A program made the position numbers and the translations under genes. Of a DNA stretch of 64,000 nt, positions 35,716 to 44,091 are shown piece after piece. The stretch spans positions 3,006,501 to 3,070,500 of the forward strand of contig NZ_PPFB01000001.1 of NCBI RefSeq assembly GCF_002899455.1. Reading direction: 5' to 3'. The notes beneath the pieces are model-generated. The model was not told the origin of the DNA. It worked only from the letters and a program-made list of their open reading frames with translations, and made no database searches. The DNA comes from Streptomyces sp. DH-12 (lineage in GTDB: Bacteria; Actinomycetota; Actinomycetes; Streptomycetales; Streptomycetaceae). Position 1 is the first letter of the stretch, and each line of letters begins with the position of its first letter.

Positions 35716-36153
35716 ATGTCGCTCTACGCCGCCTACGCCGGCAACCTCGACGCACGGCTGATGTCCCGCCGCGCCCCGCACTCCCCGCTGCGGGCCACCG
35801 GCTGGCTCAACGGCTGGCGGCTGACGTTCGGCGGCGAGCACATGGGCTGGGAGGGCGCGCTGGTCACCCTGGTGGAGGACCCGCTCTCCCAGGTCTTCGT
35901 CTCCCTCTACGACATCGCGCCCATGGACGAGGAGTCCCTGGACCGCTGGGAGGGGACGGGCCTGGGCATCTACCGCCGCACCCGGGTCCGCGCGCACACC
36001 CTGGACGGCGAGGAGGGCGCCTGGGCCTACGTCCTGAACTCCTACGAGGGCGGCCTGCCCTCGGCCCGCTACCTGGGCGAGATCGCCGACGCGGCGGAGT
36101 CCGCGGGGGCGCCCCACGACTATGTGATGGAGCTCCGCAAGCGTCCCTGCTGA
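35716..36153 (+). CDS. Gamma-glutamylcyclotransferase-like protein
   Basis: A 145-residue protein with the AIG2/GGCT fold: SLYAAYAGNLDARLMSRR is the N-terminal Y-x-G-S-like loop (here YAGNL), followed by GWRLTFGG, the acidic MDEESLDRWEG segment with the likely catalytic glutamate, and YVLNSYEGGLPSARYLGEI. Family members cyclise gamma-glutamyl amines or peptides to 5-oxoproline. Substrate is unknown. ATG appears leaderless (see -10 box). It precedes pnp on the same strand, 81 bases apart. Confidence 0.85.
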   Translation: MSLYAAYAGNLDARLMSRRAPHSPLRATGWLNGWRLTFGGEHMGWEGALVTLVEDPLSQVFVSLYDIAPMDEESLDRWEGTGLGIYRRTRVRAHTLDGEEGAWAYVLNSYEGGLPSARYLGEIADAAESAGAPHDYVMELRKRPC

Positions 36154-36197
36154 GGGAAACGACAAGACAACGATCGCCATCCCGTCGCTTCCCACAT

Positions 36198-36209
36198 CTA
36201 CGCGCGTAG
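36198..36209. promoter_or_regulatory. Nucleoside-regulon palindrome, pnp site
   Basis: CTACGCGCGTAG, a perfect 12-bp palindrome, ends 12 bases before the TACCCT -10 box, so it covers the -35 position of the pnp promoter. Identical copies occur at 40202, 51652 and 63814, each before a nucleoside catabolic unit. Confidence 0.8.
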
Positions 36210-36221
36210 GCGAATTGCGGC

Positions 36222-36227
36222 TACCCT
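36222..36227 (+). promoter_or_regulatory. -10 box of pnp
   Basis: TACCCT lies seven bases before the GTG at 36235. No ribosome site is seen, so the mRNA is probably leaderless. Confidence 0.55.
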
Positions 36228-36234
36228 CGTCGAC

Positions 36235-37059
36235 GTGAACGCTTCTCTTCTTCCGGACGACATCCAGGGCGACCCGTACGCCGCAGCCGACGCCGCCGCA
36301 GCCCGTCTGCGCGAACTCACAGGCGCCGAGACCCACGACGTCGCCCTCGTGATGGGCTCCGGGTGGGCCCCGGCCGTGGACGCGCTCGGCACCCCCGAGG
36401 CCGAGCACCCGGTCACCGAGCTGCCCGGCTTCCCGCCGCCGGCGGTCGAAGGCCACGGAGGCAAGATCCGCTCCTACCGCGTGGGCGCGAAGCGTGCCCT
36501 GGTCTTCCTGGGCCGCACCCACTACTACGAGGGCCGCGGGGTGGCCGCCGTCGCGCACGGCGTCCGCACGGCGGTCGCGGCGGGCGCGAAAACGATCGTG
36601 CTGACCAACGGCTGCGGAGGGCTCCGCGCGGGGATGCGCCCCGGGCAGCCGGTCCTGATCAGCGACCACATCAACCTGACGGCGACCTCGCCGATCGTGG
36701 GCGCGAACTTCGTGGACCTCACCGACCTGTACTCCCCGCGCCTGCGCGCCCTGTGCAAGGAGATCGACCCCTCCCTGGAGGAGGGCGTCTACGCCCAGTT
36801 CCCCGGCCCGCACTACGAGACGCCCGCGGAGATCCGCATGGCCCGCGTCATCGGGGCGGACCTGGTCGGCATGTCCACGGTCCTGGAGGCCATCGCCGCG
36901 CGCGAGGCCGGCGCGGAGGTCCTCGGCATCTCCCTGGTGACCAACCTGGCCGCGGGGATGACGGGCGAGCCCCTCAACCACGAGGAAGTCCTCCAGGCGG
37001 GCCGCGACAGCGCGACACGCATGGGCGCGCTCCTCACCCAGGTGCTGGGGCGCTTGTAA
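36235..37059 (+). CDS. pnp: Purine nucleoside phosphorylase
   Basis: A 274-residue trimeric-type (NP-II/DeoD2) phosphorylase that splits inosine, guanosine and deoxy forms to base and (deoxy)ribose-1-phosphate. Motifs: [14 protein letters not shown] near the start (phosphate loop), [45 protein letters not shown] (binding Glu in YAQFPGP context), [16 protein letters not shown] and TNLAAG. It is headed by the CTACGCGCGTAG palindrome and reads from a leaderless GTG. The mutase gene follows after a repeat-bearing intergenic region. Confidence 0.95.
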   Translation: MNASLLPDDIQGDPYAAADAAAARLRELTGAETHDVALVMGSGWAPAVDALGTPEAEHPVTELPGFPPPAVEGHGGKIRSYRVGAKRALVFLGRTHYYEGRGVAAVAHGVRTAVAAGAKTIVLTNGCGGLRAGMRPGQPVLISDHINLTATSPIVGANFVDLTDLYSPRLRALCKEIDPSLEEGVYAQFPGPHYETPAEIRMARVIGADLVGMSTVLEAIAAREAGAEVLGISLVTNLAAGMTGEPLNHEEVLQAGRDSATRMGALLTQVLGRL

Positions 37060-37149
37060 CCCACCTGCGCGCAGCGCGACTCCTCGTCAGCGGGACTGTG
37101 CGGCTCGGGGTGCGGGCGCCTTCGGCGCGGGTGGGCCGCGGCGACGCCC

Positions 37150-37580
37150 GGCGTGGGTGCGGGCCGGGGGGCGTCGGCGCAACCCGGCGCCAACGGGGCG
37201 CATCCCCCGGAGGGGGTGCCACCGTGCCGCCCCGGGGCACCTCCCGGGCCCTTGAGGCACCGGGGAGGCACGACTGCCCGCAGTGGGCGAGGGGCGCTCC
37301 CGGCCGGGCGGTAGCCGCGTACGGCGAGACGGGGCACCCGGCGCGGGCGGGGTGCACCCGCCTGCGGCGGGGAGGGGACGGGGTGGGGGCGGGCGCCCGC
37401 AGCGGCCGGCGCGTCCGCGCCCTTCACCGACCGGGACGCACTCTCGCGCCGGACCGAGGACGACCGCGGCCCCGCGCCACCCACCGACCGCGGGCGCCAC
37501 GCCCGCCCCCCACCGAACAGAACACCGCGCCGCAGGCACGGGACCCCAGCCCCCACCGGGCAGAACTCCCGCCCCCGCGG
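37150..37580 (+). repeat. Dispersed intergenic repeat, copy B
   Basis: Core 37267-37467 matches 26245-26445 with 195 of 201 identical positions, same orientation; similarity is weaker to about 37150 and 37580. This copy is flanked by pnp on the left and the mutase gene on the right, with a 50-base insert upstream of the core relative to copy A. No ribosome site or family hallmark supports coding. Confidence 0.85.
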
Positions 37581-37620
37581 GCACCCTGACGACACGACCA
37601 CCGAGAGAGGCCGACCGACC

Positions 37621-39255
37621 GTGGAACACGACGCGCTCATCGCACAGGCCCAGGCATGGCTCGCCGAGGACCCCGACCCGGACACCCGCGAGGAACTCGC
37701 CCGCCTCATCGACTCCGGCGACCACGCCGAACTCACCGCCCGCTTCGCCGGCACCCTCCAGTTCGGCACCGCCGGACTCCGCGGCGAGCTCGGCGCCGGC
37801 CCCCTCCGCATGAACCGCTCCGTGGTCATCCGCGCCGCCGCCGGCCTCGCCGCGTACCTCAAGAAGCACGGCCACACCGACGGCCTCGTCGTCATCGGCT
37901 ACGACGCCCGCCACAAGTCGCGGACCTTCGCCGAGGACACCGCCGCCGTCATGACCGGCGCCGGCCTCCGCGCCGCCGTCCTCCCCCGTCCCCTCCCCAC
38001 CCCCGTCCTCGCCTTCGCCATCCGGCACCTCGGCGCGGTCGCCGGTGTGGAGGTCACCGCCAGCCACAACCCGCCCCGCGACAACGGCTACAAGGTGTAC
38101 CTGGGCGACGGTTCCCAGATCGTCCCCCCGGCGGACGCGGAGATCGCCGCGGAGATCGAGGCAGTCGCCTCCCTCACCACCGTCCCCCGCCCCGCCACCG
38201 GCTGGGAGACCCTCGACGACACCGTCCTGGACGCCTACCTCGCCCGTACGGACGCCGTCCTCTCCCAGGGCTCGCCCCGCACCGCCCGCACCGTCTACAC
38301 CGCCATGCACGGCGTGGGCAAGGACGTCCTCCTCGCCGCCTTCGCCCGTGCCGGCTTCCCCGCCCCGGACCTCGTCACCGAGCAGGCCGACCCCGACCCG
38401 GACTTCCCGACCGTCGCGTTCCCCAACCCGGAGGAGCCCGGCGCGATGGACCTGGCCTTCGCGAAGGCCCGCGAGACCAACCCCGACCTGGTCATCGCCA
38501 ACGACCCGGACGCCGACCGCTGTGCCGCCGCCGTCAAGGACGGCGACGCCTGGCGCATGCTCCGCGGCGACGAGGTCGGCGCGCTCCTCGCCGCCCACCT
38601 GGTCCGCCGCGGCGCGACCGGCGCCTTCGCGGAGTCGATCGTCTCCTCCAGCCTGCTCGGCCGCATCGCCGAGAAGGCGGGCCTCCCCTACGAGGAGACC
38701 CTGACCGGCTTCAAGTGGATCGCCCGCGTCGACGGCCTGCGCTACGGCTACGAGGAGGCCCTCGGCTACTGCGTGGACCCGGACGGCGTACGCGACAAGG
38801 ACGGCATCACCGCGGCCCTCCTCCTCACGGAACTGGCGTCCGAGCTCAAGGCCGGGAACCGCACGCTCCTCGACCTCCTCGACGACCTCGCCGTGGAGCA
38901 CGGCCTGCACGCCACGGACCAGCTCAGCGTCCGCGTGCAGGACCTCGGCCTGATCGCCGCCGCGATGCGCCGCCTGCGCGAGCAGCCCCCCGCGGAGCTG
39001 GCGGGCCTGCGCATCACGAAGGCCGAGGACCTCACCGAGGGCACGGAGAAGCTGCCGCCGACGGACGGCCTCCGCTACACGCTGGACGGCGCGCGGGTGG
39101 TCGTCCGCCCCAGCGGCACGGAGCCGAAGCTGAAGTGCTACCTGGAGGTGGTGGTCCCGGTGGCCGCCAAGGCGGACCTCCCCGAGGCCCGTGCCAAGGC
39201 GGCAGCGCTCCTGGCCACGATCAAGCAGGACCTGTCCCAGGCGGCAGGCATCTGA
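37621..39255 (+). CDS. pmmB: Phosphosugar mutase, probable phosphopentomutase (PmmB-like)
   Basis: A 544-residue alpha-D-phosphohexomutase-family enzyme. The active-site phosphoserine loop is EVTASHNPPRDNGYK (Ser148), the metal loop IANDPDADRC, the sugar loop VGALLAAHL/GYEEALGY and the phosphate-binding end RPSGTEPKLK. Its length and layout resemble eukaryotic PGM2, which acts on pentose phosphates, and it sits between pnp and deoC; no deoB is seen here. I therefore infer interconversion of (deoxy)ribose-1- and 5-phosphates, though phosphomannomutase annotation is usual. GTG start with AGAGAGG upstream. Confidence 0.88.
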   Translation: MEHDALIAQAQAWLAEDPDPDTREELARLIDSGDHAELTARFAGTLQFGTAGLRGELGAGPLRMNRSVVIRAAAGLAAYLKKHGHTDGLVVIGYDARHKSRTFAEDTAAVMTGAGLRAAVLPRPLPTPVLAFAIRHLGAVAGVEVTASHNPPRDNGYKVYLGDGSQIVPPADAEIAAEIEAVASLTTVPRPATGWETLDDTVLDAYLARTDAVLSQGSPRTARTVYTAMHGVGKDVLLAAFARAGFPAPDLVTEQADPDPDFPTVAFPNPEEPGAMDLAFAKARETNPDLVIANDPDADRCAAAVKDGDAWRMLRGDEVGALLAAHLVRRGATGAFAESIVSSSLLGRIAEKAGLPYEETLTGFKWIARVDGLRYGYEEALGYCVDPDGVRDKDGITAALLLTELASELKAGNRTLLDLLDDLAVEHGLHATDQLSVRVQDLGLIAAAMRRLREQPPAELAGLRITKAEDLTEGTEKLPPTDGLRYTLDGARVVVRPSGTEPKLKCYLEVVVPVAAKADLPEARAKAAALLATIKQDLSQAAGI

Positions 39256-39290
39256 GAACACCCCCCGGAACAGCCCCCCCCACGGGACAC

Positions 39291-39325
39291 GACAGCGGGG
39301 GCGGCCGAAGACCGCCCCCGCTGTC
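39291..39325. terminator. Bidirectional hairpin terminator after the mutase
   Basis: GACAGCGGGGGCGG and CCGCCCCCGCTGTC form a perfect 14-bp stem with a seven-base loop, between the convergent mutase and PH-domain genes. Confidence 0.85.
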
Positions 39326-39344
39326 GACGCACCGCGACGAAACG

Positions 39345-40085
39345 TCAGCCCAGCCCCCACAGCACACCCAGCAGCACGGCCCCCGCCGCGGCGGGCGCGA
39401 TGATCTCGTAGGCCCACCGCACGGTGACCTCCCCCTGCGCGCCCGTCTCCTCCTGCCGCCGCTCGTGCAGCTCACGCAGCTCGTCCATGGCCTGGTCGGT
39501 CTCGGCCCGCCGGGGTCCGCCCGCGGCCACGGCGGCGCCCGCACCCAGATCGGCGGCGCCCACCGCACCCCCGAGGTCCGCGCGGCCGCCACGGCCTCCG
39601 CTCCCCTGCCCTGCCTCGGCGCGCGCGGCCCGCGCGGCAGCCCGCGACTCCTGCCGCGCGGCCTTGCTGCGGGCCCGCAGGGAGACGGGCAGCGCCCACA
39701 GCTGGTACTTCGTGCCGGAGTCGTCGACGACCTCGTTGGAGAACCCGGACCGCAGCGAGGCGACCCGCCCCCACGGCAGCTCGATCAGCCGCAGCGGGTT
39801 GCGGACGCGCAGCCGGTCGTCGTTGACGAAGACCGCGGGCCGCACGGTGTACGCGAAGACCAGGGGGACGAGGAAGAGCATGACGGCGAGGGCGAGCCAC
39901 GGGGTGCGGCCCTCGCCGACGACGACCGCGTCGATGCCGAGCCAGCCGATGATGGCGAGCACCAGCACGCCACCGACGACGCCTGCGGGCGAGCGGTAGA
40001 CGCGGTCCTTGTACTGGGTCGTCGCGGTCCCGGCGGGCTTCGTGGGCTCCGGCTCCGGTCCGCGCGACGGGTCGGGGGTCGTCAT
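39345..40085 (-). CDS. PH-domain membrane protein
   Basis: A 246-residue protein with two N-terminal membrane helices (about 35-52 and 62-80: GGVLVLAIIGWLGIDAVVV, then ALAVMLFLVPLVFAY), then a bacterial PH-like domain (VFVNDDRLRVRNPLRLIELP and WGRVASLRSGFSNEVV). A charged Ala/Arg-rich stretch leads to a final hydrophobic helix (IIAPAAAGAVLLGVLWGLG). The function of these actinobacterial PH proteins is unknown. ATG at 40085. It is divergent from deoC. Confidence 0.82.
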   Translation of the reverse strand: MTTPDPSRGPEPEPTKPAGTATTQYKDRVYRSPAGVVGGVLVLAIIGWLGIDAVVVGEGRTPWLALAVMLFLVPLVFAYTVRPAVFVNDDRLRVRNPLRLIELPWGRVASLRSGFSNEVVDDSGTKYQLWALPVSLRARSKAARQESRAAARAARAEAGQGSGGRGGRADLGGAVGAADLGAGAAVAAGGPRRAETDQAMDELRELHERRQEETGAQGEVTVRWAYEIIAPAAAGAVLLGVLWGLG

Positions 40086-40201
40086 GCCCCCGATTCTGCA
40101 CGACTGCCGCGCCCGGCCCGAAGGCACTCCTCCGCTCCGCCCCCGCCCGGGACCCCTGCCCCGGCCCGCACCCCGGATCCCGGTCCGGGGCTGTACAGCC
40201 G

Positions 40202-40213
40202 CTACGCGCGTAG
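40202..40213. promoter_or_regulatory. Nucleoside-regulon palindrome, deoC site
   Basis: CTACGCGCGTAG ends one base before the TATGCT -10 box of deoC (40215-40220), so it fills the promoter spacer. A bound protein would block RNA polymerase. Confidence 0.8.
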
Positions 40214-40214
40214 A

Positions 40215-40220
40215 TATGCT
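40215..40220 (+). promoter_or_regulatory. -10 box of deoC
   Basis: TATGCT ends six bases before the GTG at 40227; a leaderless transcript is likely. Confidence 0.55.
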
Positions 40221-40226
40221 CGTCTG

Positions 40227-41186
40227 GTGACCATGCCCACCACTGCACCCCACGCTCTGAGCGACGTCACCGCGTCCGACAGCACGCTGCGCCGTTTCCT
40301 CCACGGGCTGCCCGGCGTCGACGCGGTCGGCCTGGAGGCGCGTGCCGCCTCCCTCGGCACCCGCTCGATCAAGACGACCGCGAAGGCGTACGCCATCGAC
40401 CTCGCCATCTCGATGGTCGACCTGACGACGCTGGAAGGCGCGGACACCCCGGGCAAGGTCCGGGCGCTCGGCGCGAAGGCGGTCCGCCCCGACCCGACCG
40501 ACCGCACCACGCCCGCCACGGCCGCGGTCTGCGTCTACCCCGACATGGTGGCCACGGCGAAGGAGGCCGTCGCCGGCTCCGGCGTCAAGGTCGCCTCCGT
40601 CGCCACCGCGTTCCCGGCCGGACGCGCCGCGATCTCCGTGAAGCTGGCGGACGTCCGTGAGGCCGTCGCCGCCGGCGCGGACGAGATCGACATGGTCATC
40701 GACCGCGGCGCGTTCCTCGCGGGGAACTACATGAAGGTGTACGACGAGATCACCGCCGTGAAGGAGGCCTGCGGGACGGACGCCCGACTGAAGGTCATCT
40801 TCGAGACCGGCGAGCTGTCGACGTACGACAACATCCGCCGCGCGAGCTGGCTCGGCATGCTGGCCGGAGCGGACTTCATCAAGACCTCGACCGGCAAGGT
40901 CGCGGTGAACGCGACCCCGGCGAACACCCTCCTGATGCTGGAGGCGGTGCGCGACTTCCGCGCGCAGACCGGGATCCAGGTCGGTGTGAAGCCGGCCGGC
41001 GGCATCCGCACCAGCAAGGACGCGATCAAGTTCCTGGTCCTGGTCAACGAGACCGCGGGCGAGGACTGGCTGGACAACCACTGGTTCCGCTTCGGCGCCT
41101 CCTCGCTGCTGAACGACCTGCTGCTGCAGCGTCAGAAGCTGGCCACCGGCCGCTACTCCGGCCCCGACTACGTGACGGTGGACTGA
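40227..41186 (+). CDS. deoC: Deoxyribose-phosphate aldolase
   Basis: A 319-residue class I aldolase that cleaves deoxyribose-5-phosphate to acetaldehyde and glyceraldehyde-3-phosphate. The Schiff-base lysine is in ADFIKTSTGK, the second lysine in GVKPAGGIRT, and the aspartate in EIDMVIDRGAFLAG. It has an N-terminal extension of about 70 residues compared with E. coli DeoC, as in other actinobacterial forms. It starts a probable three-gene operon: the first aldehyde dehydrogenase begins five bases after its stop. Confidence 0.95.
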   Translation: MTMPTTAPHALSDVTASDSTLRRFLHGLPGVDAVGLEARAASLGTRSIKTTAKAYAIDLAISMVDLTTLEGADTPGKVRALGAKAVRPDPTDRTTPATAAVCVYPDMVATAKEAVAGSGVKVASVATAFPAGRAAISVKLADVREAVAAGADEIDMVIDRGAFLAGNYMKVYDEITAVKEACGTDARLKVIFETGELSTYDNIRRASWLGMLAGADFIKTSTGKVAVNATPANTLLMLEAVRDFRAQTGIQVGVKPAGGIRTSKDAIKFLVLVNETAGEDWLDNHWFRFGASSLLNDLLLQRQKLATGRYSGPDYVTVD

Positions 41187-41191
41187 TCACC

Positions 41192-42628
41192 ATGGCACCT
41201 GTTTTCGACTACGCCCCGGCGCCCGAGTCCCGCTCGGTCGTCGACATCGCCCCGTCCTACGGCCTGTTCATCGACGGCGAGTTCACCGACGCGGCCGGCG
41301 GCAAGGTCTTCAAGACCGTCTCCCCCTCCACCGAGGAGGTGCTCTCCGAGGTCGCCGAGGCCACGGAGGAAGACGTCGACCGGGCCGTGAAGGCCGCCCG
41401 CAGGGCGTTCGAGAAGTGGTCCGCGCTGCCCGGCTCCGAGCGCGCGAAGTACCTCTTCCGCATCGCCCGCGTCATCCAGGAGCGCAGCCGCGAGCTGGCC
41501 GTCCTGGAGACGCTGGACAACGGCAAGCCGATCAAGGAGACCCGCGACGCGGACCTCCCCCTGGTCGCCGCGCACTTCTTCTACTACGCGGGCTGGGCCG
41601 ACAAGCTGGAGCACGCCGGTTACGGCGCGAACCCGCGGCCCCTCGGCGTGGCCGGCCAGGTCATCCCCTGGAACTTCCCGTTGCTGATGCTGGCCTGGAA
41701 GATCGCCCCGGCGCTCGCGACGGGCAACACCGTCGTACTGAAGCCCGCCGAGACCACCCCCCTCTCCGCTCTGTTCTTCGCGGACATCTGCCGTCAGGCG
41801 GGTCTGCCGAGGGGCGTCGTCAACATCGTCACCGGTGACGGCCGCGCCGGGGCCGCGCTGGTCGCCCACCCGGACGTGAACAAGGTCGCCTTCACCGGCT
41901 CGACCGCCGTCGGCAAGGAGATCGCGCGCACGGTCGCGGGCACCCGCAAGAAGCTGACCCTGGAGCTGGGCGGCAAGGGCGCCAACATCGTCTTCGACGA
42001 CGCGCCGATCGACCAGGCCGTCGAGGGCATCGTCAACGGCATCTTCTTCAACCAGGGCCAGGTCTGCTGCGCGGGCTCGCGCCTGCTGGTCCAGGAGTCG
42101 GTCCACGACGAGCTGCTGGACTCCCTGAAGCGCCGGCTGTCCACGCTGCGCCTCGGCGACCCGCTGGACAAGAACACCGACATCGGCGCGATCAACTCCG
42201 CGGAGCAGCTGGCGCGGATCACCGCGCTGGCGGAGCAGGGCGAGGCGGAGGGCGCCGAGCGCTGGTCCCCGGCCTGCGAACTGCCGGAGAACGGCTACTG
42301 GTTCGCCCCGACGCTGTTCACGGGCGTCACCCAGGCGCACACCATCGCCCGCGACGAGATCTTCGGCCCGGTCCTGTCCGTCCTGACGTTCCGCACGCCG
42401 GACGAGGCGGTCGCCAAGGCCAACAACACCCCGTACGGCCTGTCGGCGGGCATCTGGACGGAGAAGGGTTCGCGGATCCTGGCGGTGGCGAACAAGCTCC
42501 GCGCGGGCGTGATCTGGTCCAACACGTTCAACAAGTTCGACCCGACCTCGCCGTTCGGCGGTTACAAGGAGTCGGGCTTCGGCCGCGAGGGCGGCCGCCA
42601 CGGCCTGGAGGCGTACCTCGATGTCTGA
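41192..42628 (+). CDS. Aldehyde dehydrogenase, full-length catalytic subunit
   Basis: A 478-residue NAD(P)-dependent aldehyde dehydrogenase. Catalytic Glu258 is in LTLELGGKGANIV and Cys292 in NQGQVCCAGSR; the N-terminal VIPWNFPLLM and the NAD motif FTGSTAVGK are intact. It ends with ESGFGREGGRHGLEAY. It follows deoC by five bases, so acetaldehyde from the aldolase is a likely substrate. The next gene overlaps its end by eight bases and encodes a shorter paralogue; together they look like the two domains of an ALDH16 protein. Confidence 0.92.
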   Translation: MAPVFDYAPAPESRSVVDIAPSYGLFIDGEFTDAAGGKVFKTVSPSTEEVLSEVAEATEEDVDRAVKAARRAFEKWSALPGSERAKYLFRIARVIQERSRELAVLETLDNGKPIKETRDADLPLVAAHFFYYAGWADKLEHAGYGANPRPLGVAGQVIPWNFPLLMLAWKIAPALATGNTVVLKPAETTPLSALFFADICRQAGLPRGVVNIVTGDGRAGAALVAHPDVNKVAFTGSTAVGKEIARTVAGTRKKLTLELGGKGANIVFDDAPIDQAVEGIVNGIFFNQGQVCCAGSRLLVQESVHDELLDSLKRRLSTLRLGDPLDKNTDIGAINSAEQLARITALAEQGEAEGAERWSPACELPENGYWFAPTLFTGVTQAHTIARDEIFGPVLSVLTFRTPDEAVAKANNTPYGLSAGIWTEKGSRILAVANKLRAGVIWSNTFNKFDPTSPFGGYKESGFGREGGRHGLEAYLDV

Positions 42629-43535
42629 CAAGAACGAGAAGACCGAGAAGAACGAGCGCCTCTCCGTCTTCAAGACCTACAAGCTGTACGTCGGCGGGAA
42701 GTTCCCGCGTTCCGAGAGCGGCCGGGTGTACGAGGTGACTGACGCCAAGGGCAAGTGGCTGGCCAACGCACCGCAGTCGTCCCGCAAGGACGCCCGTGAC
42801 GCGGTGGTCGCGGCCCGCAAGGCGTTCGGCGCCTGGTCCGGCGCGACGGCGTACAACCGCGGCCAGATCCTGTACCGGATCGCGGAGATGCTGGAGGGCC
42901 GCCGGGAGCAGTACGTCCGGGAGGTCGGCGAGGCCGAGGGCCTGGCGAAGGCGAAGGCCGCGGCGCAGGTGGACGCGGCGATCGACCGCTGGGTCTGGTA
43001 CGCCGGCTGGACCGACAAGATCGCCCAGGTGGTGGGCGGCGGCAACCCGGTCGCGGGCCCGTTCTTCAACCTGTCCTCCCCGGAGCCGACCGGCGTGGTC
43101 GCCGTCCTGGCCCCGCAGGAGTCGTCGTTCCTGGGCCTGGTCTCCGTGGTCGCCCCGGTGATCGCGACGGGCAACACGGCGGTGGTGGTCGCGAGCGAGA
43201 AGCACCCGCTTCCGGCGCTCTCGCTCGGCGAGGTGCTGGCCACCTCCGACCTGCCCGGCGGTGTGGTCAACATCCTCTCCGGCCGTACGGCGGAGATCGC
43301 CGCGCCGCTCGCCGCGCACCAGGACGTCAACGCGATCGACCTCGCGGGCGCCGACGAGGTGCTGGCGAAGGAGCTGGAGATCGCGGCCGCGGACAACCTG
43401 AAGCGCGTCCTGCGTCCACAGCCTGTGGACGACTGGGCGGCGGCGCCCGGCACGGACCGCATGACGGCCTTCCTGGAGACCAAGACGGTCTGGCACCCGA
43501 CGGGCTCGCTGGGCGCGTCGGGCTCCGCCTACTGA
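42621..43535 (+). CDS. Truncated aldehyde dehydrogenase-like subunit, no catalytic Cys
   Basis: A 304-residue protein homologous to the N-terminal two thirds of aldehyde dehydrogenases (KLYVGGKFPRSESGRVYEV, PTGVVAVLAPQESSFLGLV and the cofactor-domain region). It stops before the catalytic cysteine; the Glu motif and FNQGQxC motif are absent. The stop is a normal gene end followed by a strong terminator, not a frameshift. The shape matches the C-terminal pseudo-domain of bacterial ALDH16, so it is probably a structural partner of the enzyme encoded upstream. ATG overlaps the upstream gene by 8 bases. Confidence 0.85.
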   Translation: MSDKNEKTEKNERLSVFKTYKLYVGGKFPRSESGRVYEVTDAKGKWLANAPQSSRKDARDAVVAARKAFGAWSGATAYNRGQILYRIAEMLEGRREQYVREVGEAEGLAKAKAAAQVDAAIDRWVWYAGWTDKIAQVVGGGNPVAGPFFNLSSPEPTGVVAVLAPQESSFLGLVSVVAPVIATGNTAVVVASEKHPLPALSLGEVLATSDLPGGVVNILSGRTAEIAAPLAAHQDVNAIDLAGADEVLAKELEIAAADNLKRVLRPQPVDDWAAAPGTDRMTAFLETKTVWHPTGSLGASGSAY

Positions 43536-43558
43536 GCCGCGCCCCGGCCCGCACAGCG

Positions 43559-43602
43559 GGAGCGCCGTGCCCCTCCTCCGCCCGGGAGGGGCACGGCGCT
43601 CC
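43559..43602. terminator. Very strong hairpin terminator ending the deoC operon
   Basis: Perfect 18-bp arms GGAGCGCCGTGCCCCTCC and GGAGGGGCACGGCGCTCC with an eight-base loop. It lies between the convergent aldehyde dehydrogenase and secreted-protein genes. Confidence 0.88.
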
Positions 43603-43624
43603 GCCGTGTCCTGCGCGCGCCCGG

Positions 43625-43963
43625 TCAGCTCCTGAGCGCGTCCGTGGCCAGGGCCACCCCCGGGATGCCGTCCACCGACTCCGCCTGGGCGACCGGGCCG
43701 GTGACCTGGCGCGAGTCCACCGCGCGGAAGTCGGCGACCTGCGTCGCGACGCCGTTGTCGAGCGGGTCCACGCCGGTGCCCGCGAGCGGGTTGGGCTTGA
43801 GGTCCGCGACCGCCCCCACGACCTGGCCGGCGTCGTCGGGCAGCAGCCGCGCCTCGGCGGCGGACGCGGCCGCCGCCCCGACGCCGAGCGCCACCCCGGC
43901 CGCCGCGAGAACGGCCGTGCCCCGCCGGACGGCGGACGTCCTGGGTGCCTTGTGTCGGGCCAT
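43625..43963 (-). CDS. Small secreted protein, function unknown
   Basis: A 112-residue protein with a basic N-terminus (ARHKAPRTSAVRRG), a hydrophobic signal core and a likely cleavage after ASA near residue 38. The mature 75 residues are polar with regular Val/Asp pattern (DDAGQVVGAVADLKPNPLAG). No cysteine or known domain. It resembles in style the secreted protein at 49990-50340, which also has ...LPDA...V..AVPADQV and PLNQLPTQGL motifs. ATG at 43963 has GAGGTGG upstream. Confidence 0.7.
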   Translation of the reverse strand: MARHKAPRTSAVRRGTAVLAAAGVALGVGAAAASAAEARLLPDDAGQVVGAVADLKPNPLAGTGVDPLDNGVATQVADFRAVDSRQVTGPVAQAESVDGIPGVALATDALRS

Positions 43964-44091
43964 CGCTGTGCCACCTCTTGACTTCGCAGGGTCAACGGTC
44001 CGACGCGCAGCGTAGTGGAGATGTGACGCGCGCTTCAAAGTCGGGCCGCCGGGTCGTACGCCGCCCGCGCGATGCCTCACACTGGTGTCCT

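Noticed and set aside
37087..39417. Minus-strand frame of 776 codons opposite the mutase
   Set aside because: The plus strand encodes a mutase with all active-site motifs; the opposite frame is low complexity.
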